Shown one piece after another: positions 37,338-47,024 of a stretch of DNA of 64,000 nucleotides. The translations under genes were made by a program, and so were the position numbers. This DNA comes from CAYYMD01 sp964472875 (GTDB lineage: Bacteria > Planctomycetota > Phycisphaerae > SM23-33): assembly GCA_964472875.1 (NCBI GenBank), contig CAYYMD010000004.1, forward strand, positions 20,129 to 84,128, read 5' to 3'. Within the stretch, counting starts at the first letter, position 1, and each line of letters starts with the position of its first letter. A model generated the notes under the pieces. It did not search any database and was not told the origin of the DNA. It worked only from the letters and a program-made list of their open reading frames with translations.

Positions 37338-39185
37338 TTATTCCCCCCCCTTGCGATTGCGAAGTTCAGTATCAATCCGGATATATTTGGTGTGTCCGTA
37401 ATCGACAGGATGCGGTTTGATATTTTTTACCCATTCGTGCGCCAGGACAAAATCTATCGGCTCGGTCTGAGGAGCGCAGGGACTGTCCTCGTTGATTATA
37501 CTCAGCATTTTTACGTACATGTCAGTGCGCTGCGGTGAGGGCTGCATAACAGCCACCTTTTCATAGAGTTCGTCAAAGCGCGGATTTCTATAGTTCATGT
37601 CATTAGTGTCTTTGTCTATGTTTTCGCCGTAGAATAACTGCAGAAAATTTTCCGGGTCCGGATAATCGGCGTGCCATCCCATCCAGTACATCTGCACGGA
37701 GTCATTGTCCACTTTTTCCTGCAGCGTGGGCCAGTCGTTCAGTTCGATTTCCAGTTTCAGACCAATTTTTCGAAATTGCCGTACGGCGAAATCTCCCATC
37801 TTGCGATGCAACTCATCCCACCCGCCGATCGAAAGCGTCAGTTCAGGAATGTCCTGGCCGGGCTCGATCACACCCGCCTCAACGAGTTCTTTCCGGGCAT
37901 CGACAAGTTTTCTTTTGGCCGCCTCAAGGTCGTAATGCGCATATGGACTGTGTGCTCGGTCATGACCTTCAAATGTACTGGGTATAACGGTCTTGGCACG
38001 GATTGACCTCCCGTTGCGAATCAAATCTATGTATTCCTCCACATCATAGCCAAGGCATATAGCCTGTCGCAGTGACTTGCTCGAACCCACGATGGGGTCC
38101 TTCATATTGAAGGCTAACCAGTAGATTTTGGGGCTCTTATATTTAATCAGTCGGATGCCTTGCTTTTTTAGCCCTTCGGTTAGTTTTTTATCCGGAGTAA
38201 TGGCCGACTGGTAATGCTGCGTCGGTATGTAAGCAGTATCTGTCTGACGGGTCATGAAAAGCATCCACATGGGATTGGATTCGACCACACACCTTCGCAC
38301 GAGCACGTCGATAAAAGGCAACGGCTTACCGGCATCTTCAAGCAGCCCCGCCTGACGATCACCGGGGGCGCCCTCGCTGGGATACAATTGTCGACGATAA
38401 TCAGGATTGCGCTTCAGCACGTAATGATCCCCCTCTACCCACTCGGCCAGATAATACGCCCCGGCTCCTACGGCCTCGGCGGGCTTGCGTATTTCCGGAT
38501 CGCCCCTTTTGGCAAGGTAATAATCCACCGCCTCTCGAGGATAGGGGGCGTAGTTATGCATGGCGAGTACGTAATTAAACTGTGGGAAAGGCTCCGTCAG
38601 TTGAATACGTAATGTATATTTGTCTACTGCCTGTATACCCTCCACCGGAAGGTTGTATCGCGAAAAGTCCGTTGCGGCATAAGTGCGTGTTCTGGCGTGG
38701 TAATCCTGTATCCCTACAACCTTCTGAATAAACGAGTACGCCAGCGAAGTTTTGACATTAGCGTCGGCTATTCTCTTGAAGGCCAGGACAAAATCTTTTG
38801 CCTCGACTTCGCGCGTGCGGATACCATCAGTGCCGGGCGGAAAACATTCATTACGATGATATTTAACACCCTTCTTAAGACGAATTATATACGTCAGGCC
38901 ATCATCGGATACCTTCGGCATCTCGGCGGCCAGTTGCGGAATCAGTTCTATCGGACGCTTGAGATGATGGTAACCATACAAACTCTCGTAAATATTGCCC
39001 TGAAGACCTGAGGAGGTGGTGTCCGAGCATGTGGCCGGGTCTATCGAACGAATCTTGGCGGGATACGTATCATATGAAACCACCTCATCCGGTGCGGCCT
39101 CGACGTCCAACCTTTCAAGCAGATAAAACGGGCACGCAACCAGTGCCGTTACCAGAATCACCGAGATGACGTAGAACCAATTCAT
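37338..39185 (-). CDS. Extracellular solute-binding protein, family 5 (DppA/OppA-like)
   Basis: 615-residue peptide-binding protein. The N-terminus is a hydrophobic segment with a possible lipobox L-V-A-C18, though the N-region has no positive charge, so lipidation is uncertain. Family features are ILDP-like IDPATCSDT, NIYESLYGYH, LIPQLAAEMPKVSDDGLTYIIRLKKGVKYH (quoted in part), and a C-terminal PDPENFLQLFYG block. Typical length is 530-590. First gene of a dppABCDF-ordered operon. Substrate peptide class unknown. Confidence 0.93.
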   Translation of the reverse strand: MNWFYVISVILVTALVACPFYLLERLDVEAAPDEVVSYDTYPAKIRSIDPATCSDTTSSGLQGNIYESLYGYHHLKRPIELIPQLAAEMPKVSDDGLTYIIRLKKGVKYHRNECFPPGTDGIRTREVEAKDFVLAFKRIADANVKTSLAYSFIQKVVGIQDYHARTRTYAATDFSRYNLPVEGIQAVDKYTLRIQLTEPFPQFNYVLAMHNYAPYPREAVDYYLAKRGDPEIRKPAEAVGAGAYYLAEWVEGDHYVLKRNPDYRRQLYPSEGAPGDRQAGLLEDAGKPLPFIDVLVRRCVVESNPMWMLFMTRQTDTAYIPTQHYQSAITPDKKLTEGLKKQGIRLIKYKSPKIYWLAFNMKDPIVGSSKSLRQAICLGYDVEEYIDLIRNGRSIRAKTVIPSTFEGHDRAHSPYAHYDLEAAKRKLVDARKELVEAGVIEPGQDIPELTLSIGGWDELHRKMGDFAVRQFRKIGLKLEIELNDWPTLQEKVDNDSVQMYWMGWHADYPDPENFLQLFYGENIDKDTNDMNYRNPRFDELYEKVAVMQPSPQRTDMYVKMLSIINEDSPCAPQTEPIDFVLAHEWVKNIKPHPVDYGHTKYIRIDTELRNRKGGE

Positions 39186-39331
39186 TTACACACTTCGCAT
39201 GAAACTAAACGAACGGAATATGTCACTATAAAAGTCTTACTCTCATAATCAGGGTCTGGTTCGTTAAAGCAACAGCCGAATTTAATTCTCATGATTTTCG
39301 ATAAAAACAAATATTCCGAAGCTCTCACCGA

Positions 39332-40738
39332 TTACTTCGCTGTGGTGTTTGTTGGTCTTACGTTCGGTTTACTCACGCCTTTAAGCTGTTCTATCCAGTT
39401 TAAAACCGCCAGACGCACTACCGCCCCCCTATCAGGGACTTCTTCATCGCTTAACGCATCCTGTATGTAATTCTTCCCTGCTTTTGTCATTGCATTCAGT
39501 ACTTCTTCGCAGTCAAGCAACAGGAGTGTATTTTCAGATATTACTTTTTGTGGCCGGAACGTAATCTCAAAGCCGGTTTCACTAACCGCCCCGAGTGTCT
39601 GTTTTAGTTTTTCAGCGTTTCGGGATTGCATCCAGACCCAATACTTGTTCGGTTCGATCAATTTTGTCTTGATTCTGAAAGGCACAGTTACAGTCGTTAC
39701 GACGCTGCCGCCTTCTTGCCCACCCTGTGACTCGGTCACCTTCAGACGCGAGGGAGAACCCTGGACAAACTCCAGCACAAATTCAGCCGAACCCGCTGCG
39801 GCCTTCTCTTCTTCTGACGAAGCACTACCCTCTTGCAATTTCTCAAGCACTGCCTGAGGAGTGAGGATGATCTCTATAACCGCAACTGACTCTCCGATTG
39901 TCCGGCCGGTAAAGGCCGTGTCGTATGCCATCGCAGAACTGAAGGTAACATTCGCCACCATCTGTATCGCATTCTTGCTCACGTCTTCTGAACCGACGGC
40001 TTCTGCAAGATTCTGTACAGTATCAAGCCCCGCTGAACATGCCTCAGCCATGCCCTTTCGACCGGATACAAGCATCCGACAACATCTACTCCACGCTTGC
40101 TGCAATACACCTAATGCCTGCTTGCGCGCAGTGTTATATTCACTTTGGGAAATTGCCTCCGGTCGAACCGTAGGCAAATTCAGCGCCAGAAAAATCTGTT
40201 TGAGAACGTAAGGTGAAGTTTCTTCGGCAGCACGACCGCTCAAGGCCTGAAACATTCGTTCAGCCACATCACCTCCCCGGGCCAATACATTTGTGCGAAT
40301 CTCTCTGTACGCTCTGGCGGCGTAATATCTCACGGCCGCGTTAGAATGCGAGTTCATTTTTTCCAGCGCCGGCTGAAGTGCCTCCTCAGTCATGCCCGAC
40401 ATGGCTATCGCAACATTAACAACCTTCAACGTGTCTTCCATGTTTAATAGCGGTACAAGCAAGTCAGCGGCCCGGCCGGCATATACATTGCCTCGTCCCT
40501 TTTCCCGTGCGTAAGAATAGTCGTTTATCAGCCCTTTGCGAGCTGCAATAACATCACTCTGTTCATTGGTTTTTTTAAATATCTCCGACCAGTAATCGAT
40601 GCGCTCGTTAATATCAGTCCTGAGCGCCTGTCCGGTCTTGCTGAGATCCCATCTGGGCGGAGCGCAAAACCCCGGAATCGCTGCTATAAATAGTGCCAAA
40701 ACGCACACAGCCGATTGAATTGATTTATATCTGTTCAT
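39332..40738 (-). CDS. Secreted helical-repeat (HEAT/ARM-like) protein of unknown function
   Basis: 468-residue protein with a signal peptide (residues 1 to about 25, ending GFCA). Residues about 40-250 are all helical with repeats such as RAADLLVPLLNMEDTLKVVNVAIA and NSHSNAAVRYYAARAYREI (quoted in part), which resemble HEAT/armadillo units. Residues about 280-410 seem beta-rich, and the last 50 residues are helical again. No catalytic motif is recognised. The GGAGA before the ATG is clear. It precedes the peptide transporter operon on the same strand by 146 bases; a functional link is not shown. Confidence 0.8.
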   Translation of the reverse strand: MNRYKSIQSAVCVLALFIAAIPGFCAPPRWDLSKTGQALRTDINERIDYWSEIFKKTNEQSDVIAARKGLINDYSYAREKGRGNVYAGRAADLLVPLLNMEDTLKVVNVAIAMSGMTEEALQPALEKMNSHSNAAVRYYAARAYREIRTNVLARGGDVAERMFQALSGRAAEETSPYVLKQIFLALNLPTVRPEAISQSEYNTARKQALGVLQQAWSRCCRMLVSGRKGMAEACSAGLDTVQNLAEAVGSEDVSKNAIQMVANVTFSSAMAYDTAFTGRTIGESVAVIEIILTPQAVLEKLQEGSASSEEEKAAAGSAEFVLEFVQGSPSRLKVTESQGGQEGGSVVTTVTVPFRIKTKLIEPNKYWVWMQSRNAEKLKQTLGAVSETGFEITFRPQKVISENTLLLLDCEEVLNAMTKAGKNYIQDALSDEEVPDRGAVVRLAVLNWIEQLKGVSKPNVRPTNTTAK

Positions 40739-40869
40739 CTTGTAATGATCTCCATAAAGATAAAAGCCTATTTCTATTAATGATGATAGGAGCGGCCGGT
40801 TGAAGTGTCAAGAATACCTGCCAACGCCGGCACAGACATATAGATAGTCAAAAAGGGATATGAGATGTT

Positions 40870-42000
40870 TTATTTTACTGCGGATATATGCTTCAGACCC
40901 ATGTGCAATTGTTCACTCACCCTATCCACCTGAGAAGAAGAAATTCTGGATGAAAAAGGCAGGGCCAGCGTGCGTGCAGCAATACGTTCAGTTACGGGGA
41001 AGTTTCCCCTCTTAGTCCCAAGCAGTTCGGCAACATGCGGCTGTGTGTGAATCGGAACGAAATACGGAGCACAACCTATCCCCGCGGATCTCAGATACTC
41101 AAGCAGCAAATCGCGATGCTTTTTTTTGTAGTTATAGTCCAATCGTATTACGTAGACGAACCAACTCATTCCTTCGCACCGCGGCGGAAGGTGTATACCG
41201 TCAATGTCAGCAAGGGCTTTGTCGTACATCTCGGCCGCTCGCCGACGGCCGGTGAGTATTTCGTCCAGGCGGCTCATCTGTACATGTCCCATTGCGGCGG
41301 ACATCTCATCCAGGCGGTAGTTGTATCCCAGACGCGCGTGTGACAGCCACGCCTCGGTCGCCCTGCCCTGGTTGCGCATGGAAACGCACAAGTCGCGAAT
41401 TTCCTTTGAATCGGTTACTATCATTCCGCCCTCGCCGGTGGTCACCTGCTTATTGGGATAGAACGCAAACACTCCGCAGTCACCGAAATTTCCGGCCGCC
41501 CTGTCGTTCAATTCTCCACCTAGCGCCTCACAGCAGTCTTCTATGAGCAGCAGGCCATGATCTTTGGCAATTTTCTCATAGCGGTCAAAGTGAGTGGTAA
41601 TACCGAAAACCTCCACAGGGAGGATAGCTTTTGTGCGGGATGTGATAGCGGTCTTCACTGCCTCCGGGGCGAGGTTATATGTGTCGGCATCTATATCGGC
41701 CAGCACAGGCGTGGCACCTTCGAACATTATGCAGTTGGTGGTGGCTATAAACGAAAACGGCGTGGTTATGACCTCGTCGCCTTTTCCGATGCCCAAAGCC
41801 CGCATACACAAATGCAGGCCGGAGGTGCCGCTATTTACGCCAATGCCGAACTCACGGCCGGCGCGCTTGGCACAAGCGGCTTCAAATTTCTCCAGGTGCG
41901 GGCCAATACTAAGTCGCCCTGTCTTCAGTACCGAAAGCACTGCCTGTATTTCCGCCTCAGTAATATCGGGTTGGGCAAGGGGAATCTGCTGATTACTCAT
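40870..42000 (-). CDS. DegT/DnrJ/EryC1/StrS-family sugar aminotransferase
   Basis: 376-residue PLP enzyme that transaminates nucleotide-linked keto sugars. Visible: NSGTSGLHL, ITTPFSFIATTNCI, PLP-phosphate-binding and Asp155 in LIEDCCEALGG, and Lys184 in FAFYPNKQVTTGEGGM. The C-terminus has the usual barrel residues. GGAG precedes the ATG. It follows the CapD/FlaA1-type dehydratase gene by 102 bases. This is the classical pairing: the dehydratase makes a 4-keto-6-deoxy sugar and the aminotransferase aminates it. The final amino sugar is unknown. Confidence 0.93.
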   Translation of the reverse strand: MSNQQIPLAQPDITEAEIQAVLSVLKTGRLSIGPHLEKFEAACAKRAGREFGIGVNSGTSGLHLCMRALGIGKGDEVITTPFSFIATTNCIMFEGATPVLADIDADTYNLAPEAVKTAITSRTKAILPVEVFGITTHFDRYEKIAKDHGLLLIEDCCEALGGELNDRAAGNFGDCGVFAFYPNKQVTTGEGGMIVTDSKEIRDLCVSMRNQGRATEAWLSHARLGYNYRLDEMSAAMGHVQMSRLDEILTGRRRAAEMYDKALADIDGIHLPPRCEGMSWFVYVIRLDYNYKKKHRDLLLEYLRSAGIGCAPYFVPIHTQPHVAELLGTKRGNFPVTERIAARTLALPFSSRISSSQVDRVSEQLHMGLKHISAVK

Positions 42001-42102
42001 CTCAAACTCCGAAAATTCGTCAATAATACTTCGCCGAATATATTAAAATTCTTCTCCCTTCGACTGTAATTTTCTTTTTATTAGCCCTTCGCCATCGTGA
42101 GT

Positions 42103-44112
42103 TCAGTTAGTTGTCTCGGTGGCCGGTTCCGGCGCATGACGGGAATTCTGTGAGGGATTGTATTCAGGCACAATCCGCTTGAAAATTGATACTATCTTGT
42201 CCCTGTCATTGATCTGTTGAAGCTCCACAAGCTCGCTTATGGCTTTTTGGAGGCGGTCAAAAGCTTCCGAGCGATGCTTCCACACAAGGACCTTGGGGTG
42301 AACAGTGGGCTCAATATCCTCGCCCTTGGTTCGTAATTCCTCAAACAGCTTCTCACCGGGGCGAACACCGGTAAACTGAATTTCTATATCTTCACCCACG
42401 CGGAAACCACTGAGTGTAATCATCTGCTTTGCAAGGTCGACAATTTTGACCGGCTCTCCCATATCCAGCAGGTAAATCTGGCCGCCCGTTCCCGTCGCCG
42501 CGGCCTGGAGAACAAGTTGGGAGGCCTCGGGTATGGTCATGAAATACCGTTGCATTTCCGGATGTGTCACGCGGACCGGCCCGCCGGCTGCTATCTGCTT
42601 GCGGAACGTGGGAACCACCGACCCGGCCGAGCCAAGGACGTTTCCGAACCGAACCGCCTTAAACTGTGTTTGGCAATCGGATTTTCCGTTAAGGGCCTGC
42701 GTGTACATTTCGGCCACTCGCTTGGAAACTCCCATAATCGAAGATGGATTAACCGCCTTGTCGGTCGAAATAGTCACGAACTCCCTTACCCCATAGCGGC
42801 ACGAGGCATCGGCCGCATTCTTGCTGCCCAACACATTGTTCTTTATTGCCTCGCAGGGGTTTTTCTCCATCAGCGGAACGTGCTTGTGAGCCGCGGCATG
42901 TATGACCACCTCGGGACGATATTTATCCCATACGTACATCACACGTGGGCGGTCGTATATGTCGCACACACATGCCTGTACCGGTATGCCTTCAAAAGAT
43001 TCGTTCAGTTCATTTTCGATGTCGAAAAGCGGATTCTCCGCCTGCTCCACCAGGATGAGCTGTTGCGGACCATACTTGCATATCTGACGACACATCTCCG
43101 AACCGATGCTCCCACCGGCTCCGGTTACAAGAACCCGCCGGCCGGTGATGAAACTCTCTACCGCCTTGTCATCCAGTTTCACGGCCTCGCGACCCAGCAG
43201 GTCGTTAATGTCCACGGGACGTATCTGGGAAACGGTAACCCTTCCGTCAATGAGGTCGCCTACCGAGGGCAGAGAATGGAATTTTAACTTGGTGCCGCTG
43301 CACAGTTCAATGACCCGCTGAAGCTGCTTCTGCGAGGCCGACGGCATGGCAATGATTATTTCCTCTATGTCCTCCTCTTCACAGATTTGTCTGATATCTT
43401 TGGTCTGCCCAAGCACCGGCACCCCGTGAATCATCATGTTTTTCTTGGCTGGGTCATCGTCCACAAGTCCCACCACGCGGTAACTCTCTACCCGCATGCG
43501 GTGTATTTCACGGATGATTGTCTCGGCTGCGTTACCGGCACCTACAATCAATACCCTCTTGGCGCCTCCGGCCGAAATGGGTCTTAATTCCTCCCTGTAG
43601 ATTCTAAAACCAAGACGCGCGGTGCAAACCAAAAAAACCGTCGCCAAAAAATCCAGCACAAGTACGCCATGCGACCATTTGGCAAAATATTCCCCGACAT
43701 ATGGAAGCGGCAAAGTTCCTCTACTTACAGGAAGGTAATAAGTCAAATAATACAAGGGATAGGACACCAGCACGAAAACCCACGACGCTATTAAAATACT
43801 GGCAACATCGCGGATACTGGCGTATTGCCAACCGCCCCTGAATAGATGCATCCGGCCGAATATTATTACCTTAACGCCCAAAAAGAACGGTAGCCACCAA
43901 AGATATCTGTGAACAAACCATTCCTCCTTGCCTACACCCGGTATACCCGCGTCGAATCGAATCAGATAAGCAAGCATCAACGCAAGCGCAAAAAGAATCA
44001 CGTGCAGTACCACGTTAACCCAAAAACGGTGCCGCAGCGCAAAAGACTCCAGCCAGGTCAGTCTGTCGCTCCACCTGGAATTATTCAAAGATTCTTGGGT
44101 AGTATCGGGCAT
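42103..44112 (-). CDS. Membrane-bound nucleoside-diphosphate-sugar 4,6-dehydratase (CapD/FlaA1/PglF-like)
   Basis: 669 residues: about four N-terminal membrane helices (about 30-175), a CoA-binding-like Rossmann domain (GAGNAAETIIREI), then a catalytic extended-SDR domain with VTGAGGSIGSEM. The active-site STDKAVNPSSIMGVSK carries Met in place of the usual SDR Tyr, as is normal in this dehydratase family. The predicted reaction is UDP-GlcNAc to UDP-4-keto-6-deoxy sugar. It is upstream of the DegT gene. The 258-base region before it is AT-rich and likely holds its promoter. Substrate assignment is from the family. Confidence 0.92.
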   Translation of the reverse strand: MPDTTQESLNNSRWSDRLTWLESFALRHRFWVNVVLHVILFALALMLAYLIRFDAGIPGVGKEEWFVHRYLWWLPFFLGVKVIIFGRMHLFRGGWQYASIRDVASILIASWVFVLVSYPLYYLTYYLPVSRGTLPLPYVGEYFAKWSHGVLVLDFLATVFLVCTARLGFRIYREELRPISAGGAKRVLIVGAGNAAETIIREIHRMRVESYRVVGLVDDDPAKKNMMIHGVPVLGQTKDIRQICEEEDIEEIIIAMPSASQKQLQRVIELCSGTKLKFHSLPSVGDLIDGRVTVSQIRPVDINDLLGREAVKLDDKAVESFITGRRVLVTGAGGSIGSEMCRQICKYGPQQLILVEQAENPLFDIENELNESFEGIPVQACVCDIYDRPRVMYVWDKYRPEVVIHAAAHKHVPLMEKNPCEAIKNNVLGSKNAADASCRYGVREFVTISTDKAVNPSSIMGVSKRVAEMYTQALNGKSDCQTQFKAVRFGNVLGSAGSVVPTFRKQIAAGGPVRVTHPEMQRYFMTIPEASQLVLQAAATGTGGQIYLLDMGEPVKIVDLAKQMITLSGFRVGEDIEIQFTGVRPGEKLFEELRTKGEDIEPTVHPKVLVWKHRSEAFDRLQKAISELVELQQINDRDKIVSIFKRIVPEYNPSQNSRHAPEPATETTN

Positions 44113-44208
44113 AGTTTATCTGCCGAGACGAATAGCAATCCCGAATCGGCATAATAGTTAATCGTACAAATACGGCCGCAGGTTAAATACCATATTAAAC
44201 AGATGCTT

Positions 44209-44228
44209 ATAATAATTTCGTTTATTAT
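44209..44228. repeat. AT-only inverted repeat upstream of the capD-like gene
   Basis: ATAATAA and TTATTAT flank a 6-base loop in the 258-base AT-rich gap 44113-44370. A TATAAT on the minus strand (44263-44268) could be a -10 for the dehydratase gene, but no -35 was matched. Nothing else is seen in the gap. Confidence 0.3.
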
Positions 44229-44370
44229 TTATACCGCTATTACCCTCCATCATGTATATAACATTATACACTCCCATAAATCACTTTCTCTATCTTATCA
44301 TAACAGATAAATCAATCGTTATCCATGTCGACTGATGTGCCCCCCGCATAAATAAATTCGTATATCGGCT

Positions 44371-45273
44371 TTAACCCGTAAGCCATCCCCGCAGAATCCA
44401 GTGGCCGGAAAACTCCATGACTCCTATCGTCATGGCCAGCCAGACGGCGGCTACTATCCACAGCACTGGGTCACGGCGGATGAGTTCTACCGGCCCGACC
44501 GGGGAAGAACCAACCGCCAGCCCATACAACCGGAACATTCCATACAACACCACGGGCACGGTCCAGACCATGTGCGGACCGGGTGAATGCTCTCCAAGCA
44601 GGCAATAGCAGGTATAAGTCAACACGGCAAGTCCTGCCGATACCGCCAGCATGTGGTCCAGCCGCAACAATGTATAAAACGCCTGCACGGGTCGGGCCGA
44701 GACTGCCTTTTCCTTGCCAAGGGCGGCCACATCCCCGCGGCGCTTAATGAGCCCCAAAAACACGCACAGCATGAACGTGCAGATAACCAACCACACGGAA
44801 ACCGGCACGCCGATAGCCGCCCCGCCGGCAATAGCGCGGAGCACAAAGCCCATTGCGATGGCCACCACATCGATGATTGCACGATGCCGGAATAGCGCAT
44901 TATACATCGAATTGAGAACAATGTATGCCCCGGCGACCACAAAGAACCTCCAGCCGAGAATATTCGCTACCACCAGCCCACCGCCCAGCAACAATATTCC
45001 AAACACTCCCGCCTCACTCACACTCAACCGCCCTGAGGCCACAGGCCGCTTGCACCACTTTGGGTGCGCAGCATCAGCACGCCGATCAAATATGTCGTTG
45101 AAGGCATACACGCCGCCGGCCAGCAGGCAAAAAGATGTGAACCCTGCCAGCGAGTTAAGCCATGCCTCGACGCTGCCGTAGCGCCGGCTAAACAGTACGG
45201 CCGCAAACACCAAAAGGTTCTTTATCCAGTGAGTTGGTCTGACAAGTTCGATAAAAACGGGTATTTTTCGCAT
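44371..45273 (-). CDS. UbiA-family prenyltransferase, decaprenyl-phosphate phosphoribosyltransferase-like
   Basis: 300-residue polytopic membrane protein with the UbiA motif NDIFDRRADAAHP and a second Asp motif region around ALGKEKA. The opening RPTHWIKNLLVFA and KRRGDVAAL resemble the DPPR-synthase subgroup. That subgroup transfers 5-phosphoribose from PRPP to polyprenyl phosphate for arabinose/ribose donor synthesis. About eight hydrophobic segments fit. AGGAAA precedes the ATG. Neighbours are glycan genes, agreeing with a sugar-donor role. The substrate is inferred, not shown. Confidence 0.82.
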   Translation of the reverse strand: MRKIPVFIELVRPTHWIKNLLVFAAVLFSRRYGSVEAWLNSLAGFTSFCLLAGGVYAFNDIFDRRADAAHPKWCKRPVASGRLSVSEAGVFGILLLGGGLVVANILGWRFFVVAGAYIVLNSMYNALFRHRAIIDVVAIAMGFVLRAIAGGAAIGVPVSVWLVICTFMLCVFLGLIKRRGDVAALGKEKAVSARPVQAFYTLLRLDHMLAVSAGLAVLTYTCYCLLGEHSPGPHMVWTVPVVLYGMFRLYGLAVGSSPVGPVELIRRDPVLWIVAAVWLAMTIGVMEFSGHWILRGWLTG

Positions 45274-45314
45274 GAAATATTTCCTGTCCGTAAACTTTAA
45301 GACATAGAGTTTTA

Positions 45315-45342
45315 TCGACCTATGGCCAAATATTTCTATAAT
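45315..45342 (+). promoter_or_regulatory. Promoter of the DUF2723-like gene giving a near-leaderless mRNA
   Basis: TCGACC (4/6 to the -35), a 16-base spacer and a perfect TATAAT at 45337-45342, ending 9 bases before the ATG at 45352. No Shine-Dalgarno sequence lies between. Confidence 0.45.
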
Positions 45343-45351
45343 TAAGACAAT

Positions 45352-46890
45352 ATGAACCGCAACGCATTTGACAAAAAGTCCGACAACAGCAACATCAAAA
45401 GTGGCTTTGCACTCTACGCATGTGTGTTTACAACTATTCTGTTGCTATACGGTCTTACTGCACAGAACGGACCGGCATGGCAGGACAGTGGAATTTTCCA
45501 ATGGAGGATATTGAACTTTGATCTGACCGGCTGGATGGGTGTGGCTCTGGCTCATCCGTTATTGATAGTACTAGGTAAAGTATTCAGCTGGGTTCCCTTA
45601 GGTGAGGTAATGTGGCGGATGAACATGGTCTCAGCCGTGGCCGGGGCATTTGCAACATCTAACCTGGTGATGCTTGTTTGGAGACTGAGTGAACAGACGC
45701 GCGCTTCTGCTGCCTCTGGCCTGATAGCAGGTGCATTTTTCTCTCTGGCCCATACAGTATGGTGGCTGGCGACAATCTGCGAGAGCCAAATGATTTACGC
45801 CGCATTATTAACAGTTGAACTTCACCTGTTAGTGACACTTTTACGCCAAAACAAACTATATTGGGTGCTACTGCTGGGATTTGCAAATGGCCTGGCGCTG
45901 ACAGCCCACAATTTCGCTCTCCTGGCACTTCCGGCTTATGTTGCTGTCATTATATACCTCATATCGAAACATCGCATTGCTCGGTTAGGTCTACTGTTGC
46001 TCATCTGTGGATGGATAATCGGGGCAAGCGGATATATTGCTCTCATTATCAACCAAACGAAGCAAACAGGCCTGTTCGAAGCGGTCCACTCGGCCCTTTT
46101 TGGAGCCAGTTGGGAAGGAGAAGTAACCGGATTTTCATCTCGAGCTATAATCATGGGGACAGGCTACGTTCTTTATAACTTGCCGAATCTCACACTCCCC
46201 CTGGCGGGGATTGGCGCATGGACATTGCGAAAGCGACTGCCATACCCTTTATACTGGACACTGATTTACCTGACGAGTGCTTACCTGCTTTTCGCCATTC
46301 GCTATGCCGTTCCTGACCAATTTATGTTTTTTGTGCCGTTTTATGTAATGACTGCCGTTCTGGCCGGACTCGGTATTGACATTATGATACGCAGCAAACG
46401 ACGGCTGGTGATATACACGGCGGCGCTGAGCATAATTGTGGCACCCACCCTGTATACATCCGCCCCGGTCCTGTGGCGTTCGCTGAACATGCCGTTGCCC
46501 GGCCGCAAAGACCTGCCATTTCGTGACCCTTACCGTTACTGGTTGGTTCCGTGGAAAACCGGAGAAGATTCGGCAGGCAAATTCGCCCGTGCCGCACTCG
46601 AGCAGCCCCCGCCGGAAGGTATAATTATAGCCGACGGAACGAGTTACTATCCTCTGCTAATAACGCGTCGTCTGGAAAACACGGCTAAGGATGTGCGAAT
46701 CTTACTTTCCGGTCAGGCCAACCCCAAAAACGTACCCCCGGGCACACCGGATGTTTTTATCGTGTCCGATTTATCCGGTTATCATCCCGAATGGATGGAT
46801 AAATACGCCGATTTTCGCAAATACGATGAAAACGCACCTCTACTTCACGTAGTTTGGCATGATAACAAAATAAGTTATAAGCATAAGTAA
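45352..46890 (+). CDS. Multi-pass membrane protein, DUF2723-like (possible glycosyltransferase)
   Basis: 512 residues with about ten hydrophobic segments over residues 18-375 and a soluble C-terminal part (about 385-512). Near the N-terminus it has QNGPAWQDSGIFQW then LAHPLLIVLGKVF, which recalls the DUF2723 pattern FWDSGE...AHPPG..L. That family is related to C-type glycosyltransferases using lipid-linked sugars, with an acidic residue in the first periplasmic loop. Asp at DSG is retained, but the following Glu of the usual DSGE is Ile. It is transcribed alone from a near-leaderless promoter, and divergent from the UbiA gene. The activity is inference. Confidence 0.65.
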   Translation: MNRNAFDKKSDNSNIKSGFALYACVFTTILLLYGLTAQNGPAWQDSGIFQWRILNFDLTGWMGVALAHPLLIVLGKVFSWVPLGEVMWRMNMVSAVAGAFATSNLVMLVWRLSEQTRASAASGLIAGAFFSLAHTVWWLATICESQMIYAALLTVELHLLVTLLRQNKLYWVLLLGFANGLALTAHNFALLALPAYVAVIIYLISKHRIARLGLLLLICGWIIGASGYIALIINQTKQTGLFEAVHSALFGASWEGEVTGFSSRAIIMGTGYVLYNLPNLTLPLAGIGAWTLRKRLPYPLYWTLIYLTSAYLLFAIRYAVPDQFMFFVPFYVMTAVLAGLGIDIMIRSKRRLVIYTAALSIIVAPTLYTSAPVLWRSLNMPLPGRKDLPFRDPYRYWLVPWKTGEDSAGKFARAALEQPPPEGIIIADGTSYYPLLITRRLENTAKDVRILLSGQANPKNVPPGTPDVFIVSDLSGYHPEWMDKYADFRKYDENAPLLHVVWHDNKISYKHK

Positions 46891-47024
46891 TGCACTCATG
46901 ATAGAGCCCCTTTATCCGTTCATATACATCAGAAAAATTCAACAAGCTTTTCAATTATTGTATTGTGTTTTTATTGTATCATCTCGCTCTTATCGATACA
47001 CTGATTTTCATTCAGAAGTAGTTC